From an uncultured Spirochaetales bacterium (GTDB taxonomy: Bacteria > Spirochaetota > Spirochaetia > Treponematales > Treponemataceae): 5,811 bases of DNA. Below the pieces are notes generated by a model. It saw nothing but the letters and a program-made list of their open reading frames with translations, made no database searches and was not told the DNA's origin. A program made the translations under genes and the position numbers. Every line of letters begins with the position of its first letter. Position 1 is the first letter of the stretch. The stretch is from the NCBI GenBank assembly GCA_946061495.1, contig CAMGSV010000156.1:1-5811 (forward strand), read 5' to 3'. Shown piece by piece: positions 1 through 5,751 of the stretch.

Positions 1-17
1 CCCTTCAAATCTTTCAT
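1..17 (-). CDS. Start of a gene, probably rubrerythrin (partial, runs off the left edge)
   Basis: Only the first six codons are visible, reading M-K-D-L-K-G. They are preceded by a strong ribosome binding site (GGAGG, 23-27) five bases before the ATG, which makes this a convincing real start. Many rubrerythrins begin with M-K-(S/D)-L-K-G followed by T-x-T-E-K-N-L, so rubrerythrin is my suggestion. Rubrerythrins are cytoplasmic non-haem diiron/rubredoxin-type proteins that reduce hydrogen peroxide in anaerobes and are often controlled by PerR. A PerR-box-like palindrome lies upstream (133-149), which agrees with that identity. Six residues cannot prove a family, so the gene start is much surer than the product. 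Confidence 0.5.
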
Positions 18-22
18 TGTTT

Positions 23-27
23 CCTCC
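23..27 (-). promoter_or_regulatory. Ribosome binding site for the left-edge gene
   Basis: GGAGG on the minus strand, five bases before the ATG at 17-15. The sequence and spacing are ideal. This is the main evidence that a new gene starts at the window edge. Confidence 0.75.
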
Positions 28-81
28 GTGTGTTGTTAGTATGGAACTGGTACCAGAACAAAAGTTGTATACCAGCCTCTC

Positions 82-106
82 TATTCAATATACTTGATAT
101 TGAATA
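82..106. repeat. AT-rich inverted repeat, 10-bp arms, 5-nt spacer
   Basis: TATTCAATAT (82-91) is followed by a 5-base spacer and its exact complement (97-106). On the minus strand the T-run (112-106) precedes the hairpin instead of following it, so this is not a Rho-independent terminator for clpC. It overlaps the spacer and -10 of the candidate promoter at 87-115, so a DNA operator is the more natural reading. No known regulator consensus is recognised. Confidence 0.5.
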
Positions 107-115
107 AAAAAACAA
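87..115 (-). promoter_or_regulatory. Candidate sigma-70-type promoter for the left-edge gene
   Basis: On the minus strand TTGTTT (115-110) and TATATT (92-87) are separated by exactly 17 bases. The -10 matches the consensus at five of six positions; the -35 matches only in TTG. Initiation would be near position 80, giving a leader of roughly 60 nt before the ATG at 17. It lies in the AT-rich gap after clpC and overlaps the inverted repeat at 82-106. This is pattern matching only. Confidence 0.35.
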
Positions 116-130
116 GCAGAATCAAGTATA
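89..130. repeat. Inverted pair of TATACTTGAT, 22 bp apart
   Basis: TATACTTGAT at 89-98 has its exact reverse complement ATCAAGTATA at 121-130. The left arm shares bases with the 82-106 inverted repeat, so the two hairpins would exclude each other if formed in RNA. As DNA the pair flanks the candidate -35 element, as two operator half-sites might. Confidence 0.4.
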
Positions 131-132
131 AA

Positions 133-149
133 TTTGTAATCATTACAAA
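133..149. promoter_or_regulatory. PerR/Fur-box-like palindrome overlapping the clpC stop codon
   Basis: TTTGTAAT, a central C, then ATTACAAA form a perfect 8-1-8 palindrome. Its inner 15 bases (TTGTAATCATTACAA) match the Bacillus Per box TTATAATNATTATAA at 12 of 14 specified positions, differing by one symmetrical change per half. Beyond one mismatch on each side the symmetry continues for four more bases (128-154). It includes the clpC stop codon (145-143) and lies about 115 bp before the ATG of the probable rubrerythrin gene. It is some 18 bp upstream of the -35 proposed here, farther than usual for a repressor site, so either the true promoter is elsewhere or the match is accidental. Confidence 0.4.
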
Positions 150-2752
150 ATTATTTCCTCAAGGGGAAGGGAGGGAGGAACACTGTCGTCTTGGGCCAAT
201 GGCTGCCGTGGAAGCGGCTCCACCAGCAGCGGTGCCTCCCGCACCAGCTTCACCTTCAGCTTATCCTTGGAGAGACTTACCTCCACCCTTCCTGCCAGCG
301 GCTGGTCATTGGCAGCTGCATCCTCAATGAGGCGGAGGGCCAGCTGGTCCTCTATCTCACGCTGGATGAGGCGACGCATGGGACGGGCCCCGTAGGAGGG
401 ATCGTAGCCGTTCTCCACCAGATATTCCTTGGCCGCAGGACGCACCACCAGGGTGAGATTCCGTTCCTCCAGACGCAGCTGCAGCTCCTCCAGCTGAATC
501 TCCAAAATCTCTCCCACTTCCTTCTTGGACAGGGGAGTGAATACGATGGTGTCGTCGATTCGGTTCAAGAGCTCAGGACTCAGCACCTTCTTCAACTCCG
601 AAAGAGCCCCCTCCTTGATGGTCTGGTAGGAGGGGCTGCTGTCATCAGTGAGGGCAAACCCCATGGTGGAGCCTTCGGTAATCTGGCGGATTCCAGCGTT
701 GCTGGTCATGATGATGACGGTATTGCGGAAATTGACGGTATGGCCAAGGTTGTCCGTCAGCTCCCCCTCCTCCAGCACCTGCAGCAGCAAGTTGAACACA
801 TCGGGATGGGCCTTCTCGATCTCGTCCAGCAGCACCACGGAATAGGGATGGCGACGCACCTTTTCCGTAAGCACTCCCCCCTCCTCGAATCCAATGTAAC
901 CTGGCGGTGCGCCCACCAGACGGCTGGAATTGTGCTTTTCCATGAAGTCGCTCATATCCACCCGAATCAGGGCATCCTCGCTGCCGAAGAGGAACCGAGC
1001 CAGGGTCTTGGCCAGCAGTGTCTTTCCCACACCAGTGGGACCCAAAAAGATGAAGGAACCTGCTGGCCGTCGGTTTGAGGAAACACCAGTACGTGATCGG
1101 CGCACCGCAGAAACGATGGAGGTCACCGCCTCGTGCTGGCCAATCACTGCCTTGTGGAGCTCCGTCTCCATGTTCAGCAGACGGGCCAGCTCGGAACCAG
1201 CAAACTGGTCCAGGGGAATGCCGGTAATGCCAGCAATGACGGAGCAGATATCCTCCACCGTCACCAGCTTGTACTTGCCGTCGCCGCCCTTTTCCCAGCG
1301 TTCCCGCAAAACCTCCAGCTGGCCCCGCAGCAGGTGGACCCGGTCACGGATTTCTGCCGCCGCCTCATAGTCCTGGTTCTGCACCAAAAGCCGCTTCTCC
1401 TCTGTCAGCTGGCCGATGCTCTCCTCCAGTTCCTCCAGCTCCAGGGGCTTCTCCTCCTCGTCAATCTTCTTCATGGCCCCAGCCTCGTCCAGCAGGTCAA
1501 TGGCCTTGTCCGGCAGGCAGCGGTCCGTAAGATAGCGGCGGGAAAGACGCACGGCGGCGGGAATAACCTCATCCTGATAGGTAACACCGTGGAAGGACTC
1601 GTACTTCTTCCTGATGCCCTCCAGAATCAGTATGGTCTCCTCGTCGGAGGGCTCATCCACCAGCACCGACTGGAACCGGCGCTCCAGTGCCGCATCCCGC
1701 TCGAAATACTTGCGGTATTCGGCGGAGGTGGTGGCGCCCACACATTGCAGCTCTCCACGGGCCAAAGCGGGCTTGAGCAGGTTGGAGGCATCCATGGACC
1801 CCTCCGCCCCGCCAGCTCCAATGAGGGTGTGGAGCTCGTCTATAAAGAGGATGATGTCCCTGTCCTCAAGGATTTCCTTCAGGATGCGTTTGATTCGCTC
1901 CTCAAACTCGCCACGATACTTTGTCCCCGCCACCACAGAGGCCAGGTCAAGGGAGACCAGCCGCTTTTTCAGCAGATTGCGGGGAACCTGACCACTGGCG
2001 ATCCGCTGGGCCAGCCCCTCCACAATGGCAGTCTTACCAACACCGGGATCACCCACCAGCACAGGATTGTTCTTGGTACGGCGGGAAAGAATCTGCACCA
2101 CACGACGAACCTCACGGTCACGCCCCACCACGGGATCCAGCTGCTGGCTGCGAGCCAGCTCCGTAAGGTCGCGGCTGAATTCAGCCAGAAGGCTCTGGCC
2201 ATGGCGTCCTCCCCGAGCCTTCTCCTGGCGGCTGGAACCTTGGTGTCCAGCCTGTCCGTGCCCATGGAAGGCACCTGCCAGGGTCCGCTCGCGATGTTCG
2301 TAGGAGGACTGGAATTTCTCATAGATTCCTTGGAGGGAGGCATAAACCTCCTCGATGCGGATGCCAGCCTTCTCGAAGAAGCGGGAGGTGACACTCTGCT
2401 GCTCCCGAATGGCCGCCAGCACCAGATGCTCCGTACCGATATAATCACGGCTGAGACTCCTGGACTCAATGGCGGCCGCATCCACCAGGCTTCTGAGCCG
2501 ACGAGAGGCAGGAAGGTCGCTGTAGGCCATCGACTTGCTTCTCGTCAAAAGACTCTGCTCCAAGGCCAATTGGAAGGTCAGGACATTGATCCGCAGCTTC
2601 TGCAGCAGGACATAGCCCAGACCATCGGCGTGCTTGAGCAATGCAATCAAAATATGTTCAGGCAGCAATTGATCGCTGCCACTCTTCATTCCCTCTTCCT
2701 GGCCAAGGACAGTAACAAGCTTCTTGGCCCGGGGCGACAAATTCTTTGCCAT
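143..2752 (-). CDS. clpC: ATP-dependent Clp protease ATPase subunit ClpC
   Basis: Full-length (869 aa) HSP100 unfoldase that feeds proteins to ClpP in the cytoplasm. Order of parts: two Clp-N repeats (about 1-150); a Gly/His/Arg-rich linker (about 152-187); first AAA+ module with Walker A GDPGVGKT (234-241), Walker B ILFIDELH (301-308) and R358/R359 as likely arginine finger; a ClpC-length middle domain with an UVR-like helix (about 434-500); second AAA+ module with Walker A GPTGVGKT (571-578) and Walker B VVLLDEIE (639-646); the D2 small domain with GYDPSYGARP (782-791). M-G-F at 697-699 occupies the ClpP-docking loop. The short middle domain excludes ClpB. E32 and E108, in the two P/T-E-H motifs, match the phospho-arginine-binding glutamates of Bacillus ClpC. 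The tail after about 838 is proline-rich and unlike other ClpCs I recall. The ATG has GAGG seven bases upstream. It follows mcsB after a 118-bp gap. Confidence 0.96.
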   Translation of the reverse strand: MAKNLSPRAKKLVTVLGQEEGMKSGSDQLLPEHILIALLKHADGLGYVLLQKLRINVLTFQLALEQSLLTRSKSMAYSDLPASRRLRSLVDAAAIESRSLSRDYIGTEHLVLAAIREQQSVTSRFFEKAGIRIEEVYASLQGIYEKFQSSYEHRERTLAGAFHGHGQAGHQGSSRQEKARGGRHGQSLLAEFSRDLTELARSQQLDPVVGRDREVRRVVQILSRRTKNNPVLVGDPGVGKTAIVEGLAQRIASGQVPRNLLKKRLVSLDLASVVAGTKYRGEFEERIKRILKEILEDRDIILFIDELHTLIGAGGAEGSMDASNLLKPALARGELQCVGATTSAEYRKYFERDAALERRFQSVLVDEPSDEETILILEGIRKKYESFHGVTYQDEVIPAAVRLSRRYLTDRCLPDKAIDLLDEAGAMKKIDEEEKPLELEELEESIGQLTEEKRLLVQNQDYEAAAEIRDRVHLLRGQLEVLRERWEKGGDGKYKLVTVEDICSVIAGITGIPLDQFAGSELARLLNMETELHKAVIGQHEAVTSIVSAVRRSRTGVSSNRRPAGSFIFLGPTGVGKTLLAKTLARFLFGSEDALIRVDMSDFMEKHNSSRLVGAPPGYIGFEEGGVLTEKVRRHPYSVVLLDEIEKAHPDVFNLLLQVLEEGELTDNLGHTVNFRNTVIIMTSNAGIRQITEGSTMGFALTDDSSPSYQTIKEGALSELKKVLSPELLNRIDDTIVFTPLSKKEVGEILEIQLEELQLRLEERNLTLVVRPAAKEYLVENGYDPSYGARPMRRLIQREIEDQLALRLIEDAAANDQPLAGRVEVSLSKDKLKVKLVREAPLLVEPLPRQPLAQDDSVPPSLPLEEIIL

Positions 2753-2759
2753 GTATTTT

Positions 2760-2763
2760 CCTC
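2760..2763 (-). promoter_or_regulatory. Ribosome binding site of clpC
   Basis: GAGG on the minus strand, seven bases before the clpC ATG (2752-2750). It supports the MAKNLSPRAK start, which also matches where ClpC N-domains normally begin. Confidence 0.7.
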
Positions 2764-2786
2764 AAATCGCAGAATAACCGGTTCAC

Positions 2787-2808
2787 GGGGATGTATCACA
2801 GAATCCCC
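2787..2808. repeat. Hairpin in the clpC leader (6-bp stem, 10-nt loop)
   Basis: GGGGAT (2787-2792) and ATCCCC (2803-2808) are exact complements. In the minus-strand transcript the stem would lie 35-56 nt before the clpC start codon. No U-run follows on that strand, so it is not a standard terminator there. On the plus strand TTATTTT follows, but no plus-strand gene is present to terminate. Confidence 0.45.
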
Positions 2809-2817
2809 TTATTTTCG

Positions 2818-2844
2818 GCAGGGCTTATTTTTAGCCTACCCTGC
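2818..2844. repeat. Second hairpin between mcsB and clpC
   Basis: GCAGGG (2818-2823) pairs with CCCTGC (2839-2844). Alternatively GCAGGGCT pairs with AGCC plus CTGC, leaving a four-base bulge and an AT-rich loop. On the minus strand it is followed by CGAAAATAAG, without a U-run. It sits just downstream of the candidate clpC promoter, so it could form the 5' end of a structured leader, or mark RNA processing of an mcsB-clpC transcript. Confidence 0.4.
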
Positions 2845-2851
2845 ACCGTAA

Positions 2852-2880
2852 AGTGTACTACATCCACCACCTAAAGACAA
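2852..2880 (-). promoter_or_regulatory. Candidate internal promoter for clpC
   Basis: Minus-strand TTGTCT (2880-2875, overlapping the mcsB stop region) and TACACT (2857-2852) are spaced by 17 bases. Each matches the sigma-70 consensus at four of six positions. Transcription would start near 2845, giving a leader of about 93 nt that contains both hairpins. No CtsR heptad repeat and no CIRCE element is seen here, so heat-shock control by those repressors is not supported at this site. Confidence 0.3.
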
Positions 2881-4025
2881 ATCTGCACCTTTTCCAGAGC
2901 TTCCTGCAGCAGCAAGGCCCGCAACCGGGAAATCACCAGGGACTTGTGTTCCACCACGTCGGCCTCAAAGGTAAAGTCAAGGCCACCATCCCGATACAGA
3001 TAGTCCAGATGGGTGTTGCGGATGCGGTACAACAGGGCGTGCAGCTCCCGGTAGCTGATTCCCATGATGAGGCCCGTACTGATGCCGAAATGGAGGCTGC
3101 AGATGATGTCCAGGGCCTCGCTGCACTCGATGAAACGGCTGTACCGCATCACGGAGAACATCCTGCTGATGATGTGCCGCAGCATGGTGGGACGAGTCTC
3201 GGCATAATTGGAGCGGGCCTGACGCTCACTGGTACAGAGGGAGGACACTACCATGTCAAATTCTCCTAACTGCTGATCCTCACCCCCGCTGGATGCATAG
3301 AGGGAGCTGAGCTGATAGCAGGCCCCCAAGGCAGCGTAGGGAACAGAGGAATTTCCAAAGACAGGCTCAAGAACACAGTTCTGACGGCCCACCTGCTCCA
3401 TCATCTGCTGCACCTGCTGGGTCTGCAGGAGTCCCGGCAAGAAGAGCCGCACGGAGGCCTTCATGCCACTGCCAGCATCCTTCAGATTGGAGGTGAGAAA
3501 GCCAAAGTCATAGGAGGCGGCGAACTGGAGACTCTGCTGGAGAATCTGGTCGATCTCTCGACACAGATGCCAGGACTCGCCGGGGTTGTAGCCAGCGGAA
3601 AAGGAGGAGATGCTCACATGGTCACGGCCGTTCACCAGGCAGGACAGGCGACCGTCAGTACGCACCACCACGCCGGGCACACACTCGAACGAGCGGAGCA
3701 GCTCCGAGTCGGGATTGTTGATGTTGCGCTCGGTGTAGCTGCGCTCAGGAAGGATGCCCCGCTCCACCAAAAGCTGGCGGGCGGCAAAATCCAGCTGGTC
3801 AACGCCCACCTGCTGAAAGCAGTCGGGGTTGGGAACCTTCTGGAAAGCGGAGAATACCAGGGACTGGACCCGCTGGGCATCATCGGCACTGCACTGGCAG
3901 GGAAAGACAAAGTTTGCTAGATTCCGTGCCAACCGAATGCGGGTGGAAAGCACCACGTCATTGTCCACCCCCTCCTGGGCATACCAAACAGTGCCGGAAT
4001 TCAAGGTGTCCGGGTGACTGCTCAT
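2871..4025 (-). CDS. mcsB: McsB-family protein arginine kinase homologue, probable pseudokinase
   Basis: A 384-aa member of the phosphagen/protein-arginine kinase family, slightly longer than typical McsB (about 350-365). Family identity rests on the nucleotide-binding S-T-R-I-R-L-A-R-N (27-35), the region around NGRDH (132-136), the stretch YDFGFLTSN...GSGMKASVRLFLPGL (172-199), and its place between mcsA and clpC. The active site is degraded: the usual N-E-E-D-H reads N-G-R-D-H; the catalytic cysteine in T-S-C-P-T-N is asparagine (N180); R-G-x-Y-G-E-G-S is replaced by E-P-V-F-G-N-S-S (220-227), losing the Arg and Glu. The C-terminal RDxxRA phospho-arginine receptor motif is also not recognisable. 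The frame is open over its whole length, so it is maintained as protein, perhaps as adaptor or scaffold. Its ATG overlaps the mcsA stop (ATGA), with GAGGGGG seven bases upstream. The fold assignment is sure; loss of activity is inferred. Confidence 0.88.
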   Translation of the reverse strand: MSSHPDTLNSGTVWYAQEGVDNDVVLSTRIRLARNLANFVFPCQCSADDAQRVQSLVFSAFQKVPNPDCFQQVGVDQLDFAARQLLVERGILPERSYTERNINNPDSELLRSFECVPGVVVRTDGRLSCLVNGRDHVSISSFSAGYNPGESWHLCREIDQILQQSLQFAASYDFGFLTSNLKDAGSGMKASVRLFLPGLLQTQQVQQMMEQVGRQNCVLEPVFGNSSVPYAALGACYQLSSLYASSGGEDQQLGEFDMVVSSLCTSERQARSNYAETRPTMLRHIISRMFSVMRYSRFIECSEALDIICSLHFGISTGLIMGISYRELHALLYRIRNTHLDYLYRDGGLDFTFEADVVEHKSLVISRLRALLLQEALEKVQICL

Positions 4026-4543
4026 TCTCCTTCCCCCTCAGACAAATCGAATTCCACCGGTCCCACGGCGCATTTGTCCAGAGCCTTCAGTCGGTCTCGG
4101 TACATGGCAGCCTTTTCGTATTCCTCCAATGCCACCGACTGCTCCAGCTTCACCTTCAGCTGCATCCTGTCCACCAGCACCGACTTAAAGTTGGCCAATC
4201 GATGGGGCATGGAGCCGGTGTAGGTTCCCCCCACACCCCGCTCCTCCAGTATGTGACGAAGCTCCTCGTTAAAGATATTGTAGCACTCAGGGCAGCCCAG
4301 CCGCTGGTGTTTGGACAACTCTCCACTACTGGTACCGCAGACGGGACAATGGCGTTGGTTCTTCTTGTTGTTGGAAATGGAGTCGAAGAGACCCGCAAGA
4401 GACATCTCCAACTTGCCATTGTGGGTGGAAAGCCCTCGCTGGGCTGCACATTGAAGGCACAGATGCACCTCTTTGCGAACATTGTTGCTCACCTGCTGCA
4501 CCACCACCATAGCGTCACGAACACCGCATATATCACACATCAT
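4022..4543 (-). CDS. mcsA: McsA, zinc-finger/UVR-domain activator protein
   Basis: A 173-aa cytoplasmic protein that in Bacillus binds McsB, activates it and delivers substrates to ClpC. Four CxxC pairs are intact: C3/C6, C29/C32, C66/C69 and C84/C87, enough for two zinc sites. The segment CPECYNIFNEEL (84-95) is typical of the family. A UVR coiled-coil motif lies at about 124-158 and resembles the middle domain of the ClpC in this window. Two ATGs are adjacent (4543 and 4540). I chose the first, since GAGG (4559-4556) is 12 bases away, already on the long side. The gene starts three bases after the permease stop and its stop overlaps mcsB, so translational coupling is likely. The C-terminus is acidic (SEGEGE). 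Confidence 0.93.
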   Translation of the reverse strand: MMCDICGVRDAMVVVQQVSNNVRKEVHLCLQCAAQRGLSTHNGKLEMSLAGLFDSISNNKKNQRHCPVCGTSSGELSKHQRLGCPECYNIFNEELRHILEERGVGGTYTGSMPHRLANFKSVLVDRMQLKVKLEQSVALEEYEKAAMYRDRLKALDKCAVGPVEFDLSEGEGE

Positions 4544-4546
4544 AGT

Positions 4547-5743
4547 CTAAAATTTCCTCAAAGTATCCAGGGGTTTTTCCCTGCCTGCCCGAACACTGGG
4601 CAGGGCTGAGACCACCACCGACAGCACCAAGGTTCCTGCCGCAATGGCAAAGATGCCCCCCCAGGGCAATACCACGGGAATCTCCTCCAGATAAAAGGCT
4701 GGATCCAACAACTGCACCGGAACAAAGTCACCGGCGGCGGAAAGGCTTTCGTCAGAAAGGAGATTCCCCACCAACTCCATACATGAAGTCTTGAGATTAT
4801 ACCAGAAACGAGCAAAAATGTTAACAATTCTCTCTATCCAGGAAAGAATTCCGTTGACATTGACGGCACAGAGGATGCCCACAGGAATTCCCATCACCAC
4901 ACCTGCACCTCCGGCACAGAAGCCGGTAAACAAGAAGGAGGTCACAATGCCTCCGGAAGTGGCTCCCATGCTCTTGAGGATGGCAATTTCCCGCCGCCGT
5001 TCCATGGCCAGCATCACCAGGGCCGAAGACACATTGACGGAAGCCACCAGCACAATCAGGAACATGATGAAGATCAGCATGATCCGTGTGGAGGAAAAGT
5101 TCTCGAACTGGGTGGTGTTCAGCTGGCTCCACAACCGCAGACGACATCCCGACGGCAGCTGGTCCTCCACCCGCCAAGCAGTCTCCAGAAAATGCTCCCC
5201 AAAGGCATCCTCCGTCTGGATTCCCACCAGAACGGTGGAAAGGGAGCCTTCCAACAGGGAAAATCCCGCATCAAAGGGAATGAAGACCCACAAAGAATCC
5301 AGCTCCTGATATCCACAGGACAGGATTCCCTCCACCGTAAAGGAGGTGATGCGGGGAATCACCTTGCCGGTGGGACTCGTTCTCATGGTAACAAGGCGGA
5401 TAGTATCACCAGGATTCAGAGCCAGGGTTTTGGCGATTCCAGTACCCACCAAGGCACTTCTGGGGGAGGAAAGATTCAGGGAGCCAGCCTCAGCCTTGAA
5501 CAGACGGGAAAAGCTTGAGTTCGGAGCAAACAAGTGGGGAGGCACAGAACGGATGGTGGCACCGGTACGTCCCTGGGCACCTGCTGCCAGACCAACTCCC
5601 TGTCGTTCGGGAAAGGCAGCCACAATGCCGGGAACCTCCTCCAGCTGCTGGGCCAACTGGGCAACTCCCTGGGCAGTCTCTAGCTCCAGCTCCGAGTCCT
5701 CATCTGCGAACAACGGCGTGCCTCCCCCCACAATCACCTGCAT
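4547..5743 (-). CDS. LolC/LolE-type ABC transporter permease, N-terminus missing
   Basis: A 398-residue open frame of the FtsX/MacB permease superfamily. LolC/LolE proteins pair with the ATPase LolD in the inner membrane and release lipoproteins towards the outer membrane. Visible are the MacB-like periplasmic domain (about 1-215), a transmembrane helix (about 220-244), the cytoplasmic coupling segment MERRREIAILKSMGAT (247-262), a second helix (about 264-298), an extended periplasmic loop ending in LDPAFYLEEIPV (346-357), and a last helix (about 360-382) before the basic tail. The family has four helices; the first, normally just before the periplasmic domain, is absent. The ATG at 5743 is only the first in-frame Met. 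Upstream, the residues S-Y-H fit the family, then stop codons follow within about 10 codons in an AT-rich sequence. I therefore read it as a broken remnant, not a natural start. Confidence 0.8.
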   Translation of the reverse strand: MQVIVGGGTPLFADEDSELELETAQGVAQLAQQLEEVPGIVAAFPERQGVGLAAGAQGRTGATIRSVPPHLFAPNSSFSRLFKAEAGSLNLSSPRSALVGTGIAKTLALNPGDTIRLVTMRTSPTGKVIPRITSFTVEGILSCGYQELDSLWVFIPFDAGFSLLEGSLSTVLVGIQTEDAFGEHFLETAWRVEDQLPSGCRLRLWSQLNTTQFENFSSTRIMLIFIMFLIVLVASVNVSSALVMLAMERRREIAILKSMGATSGGIVTSFLFTGFCAGGAGVVMGIPVGILCAVNVNGILSWIERIVNIFARFWYNLKTSCMELVGNLLSDESLSAAGDFVPVQLLDPAFYLEEIPVVLPWGGIFAIAAGTLVLSVVVSALPSVRAGREKPLDTLRKF

Positions 5744-5751
5744 GTGGTAGC

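Noticed and set aside
82..142. A Rho-independent terminator after clpC
   Set aside because: The hairpins are AT-rich, and on the minus strand the T-run lies before or inside the stem-loops, not after them; no convincing terminator is visible.
191..1078. Other long plus-strand frames opposite clpC, and similar ones opposite mcsB, mcsA and the permease
   Set aside because: All are shadows of strongly recognisable minus-strand proteins and carry low-complexity translations without family motifs.
2787..2815. Plus-strand terminator (GC stem followed by TTATTTT)
   Set aside because: There is no plus-strand gene to terminate, and the stem is only six base pairs with a ten-base loop.
1133..2851. 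A 572-codon plus-strand open frame antisense to clpC
   Set aside because: It mirrors the clpC codons in a GC-rich gene, gives a Gln/Leu/His-rich protein without recognisable domains, and has no supporting ribosome binding site; clpC on the other strand is certain.
244..4161. Identical 18-base stretch at 244-261 and about 4144-4161
   Set aside because: Both encode a K-L-K-V-K-L-like peptide (end of ClpC and UVR region of McsA) with the same codon choice; chance coding similarity, not a mobile or regulatory repeat.
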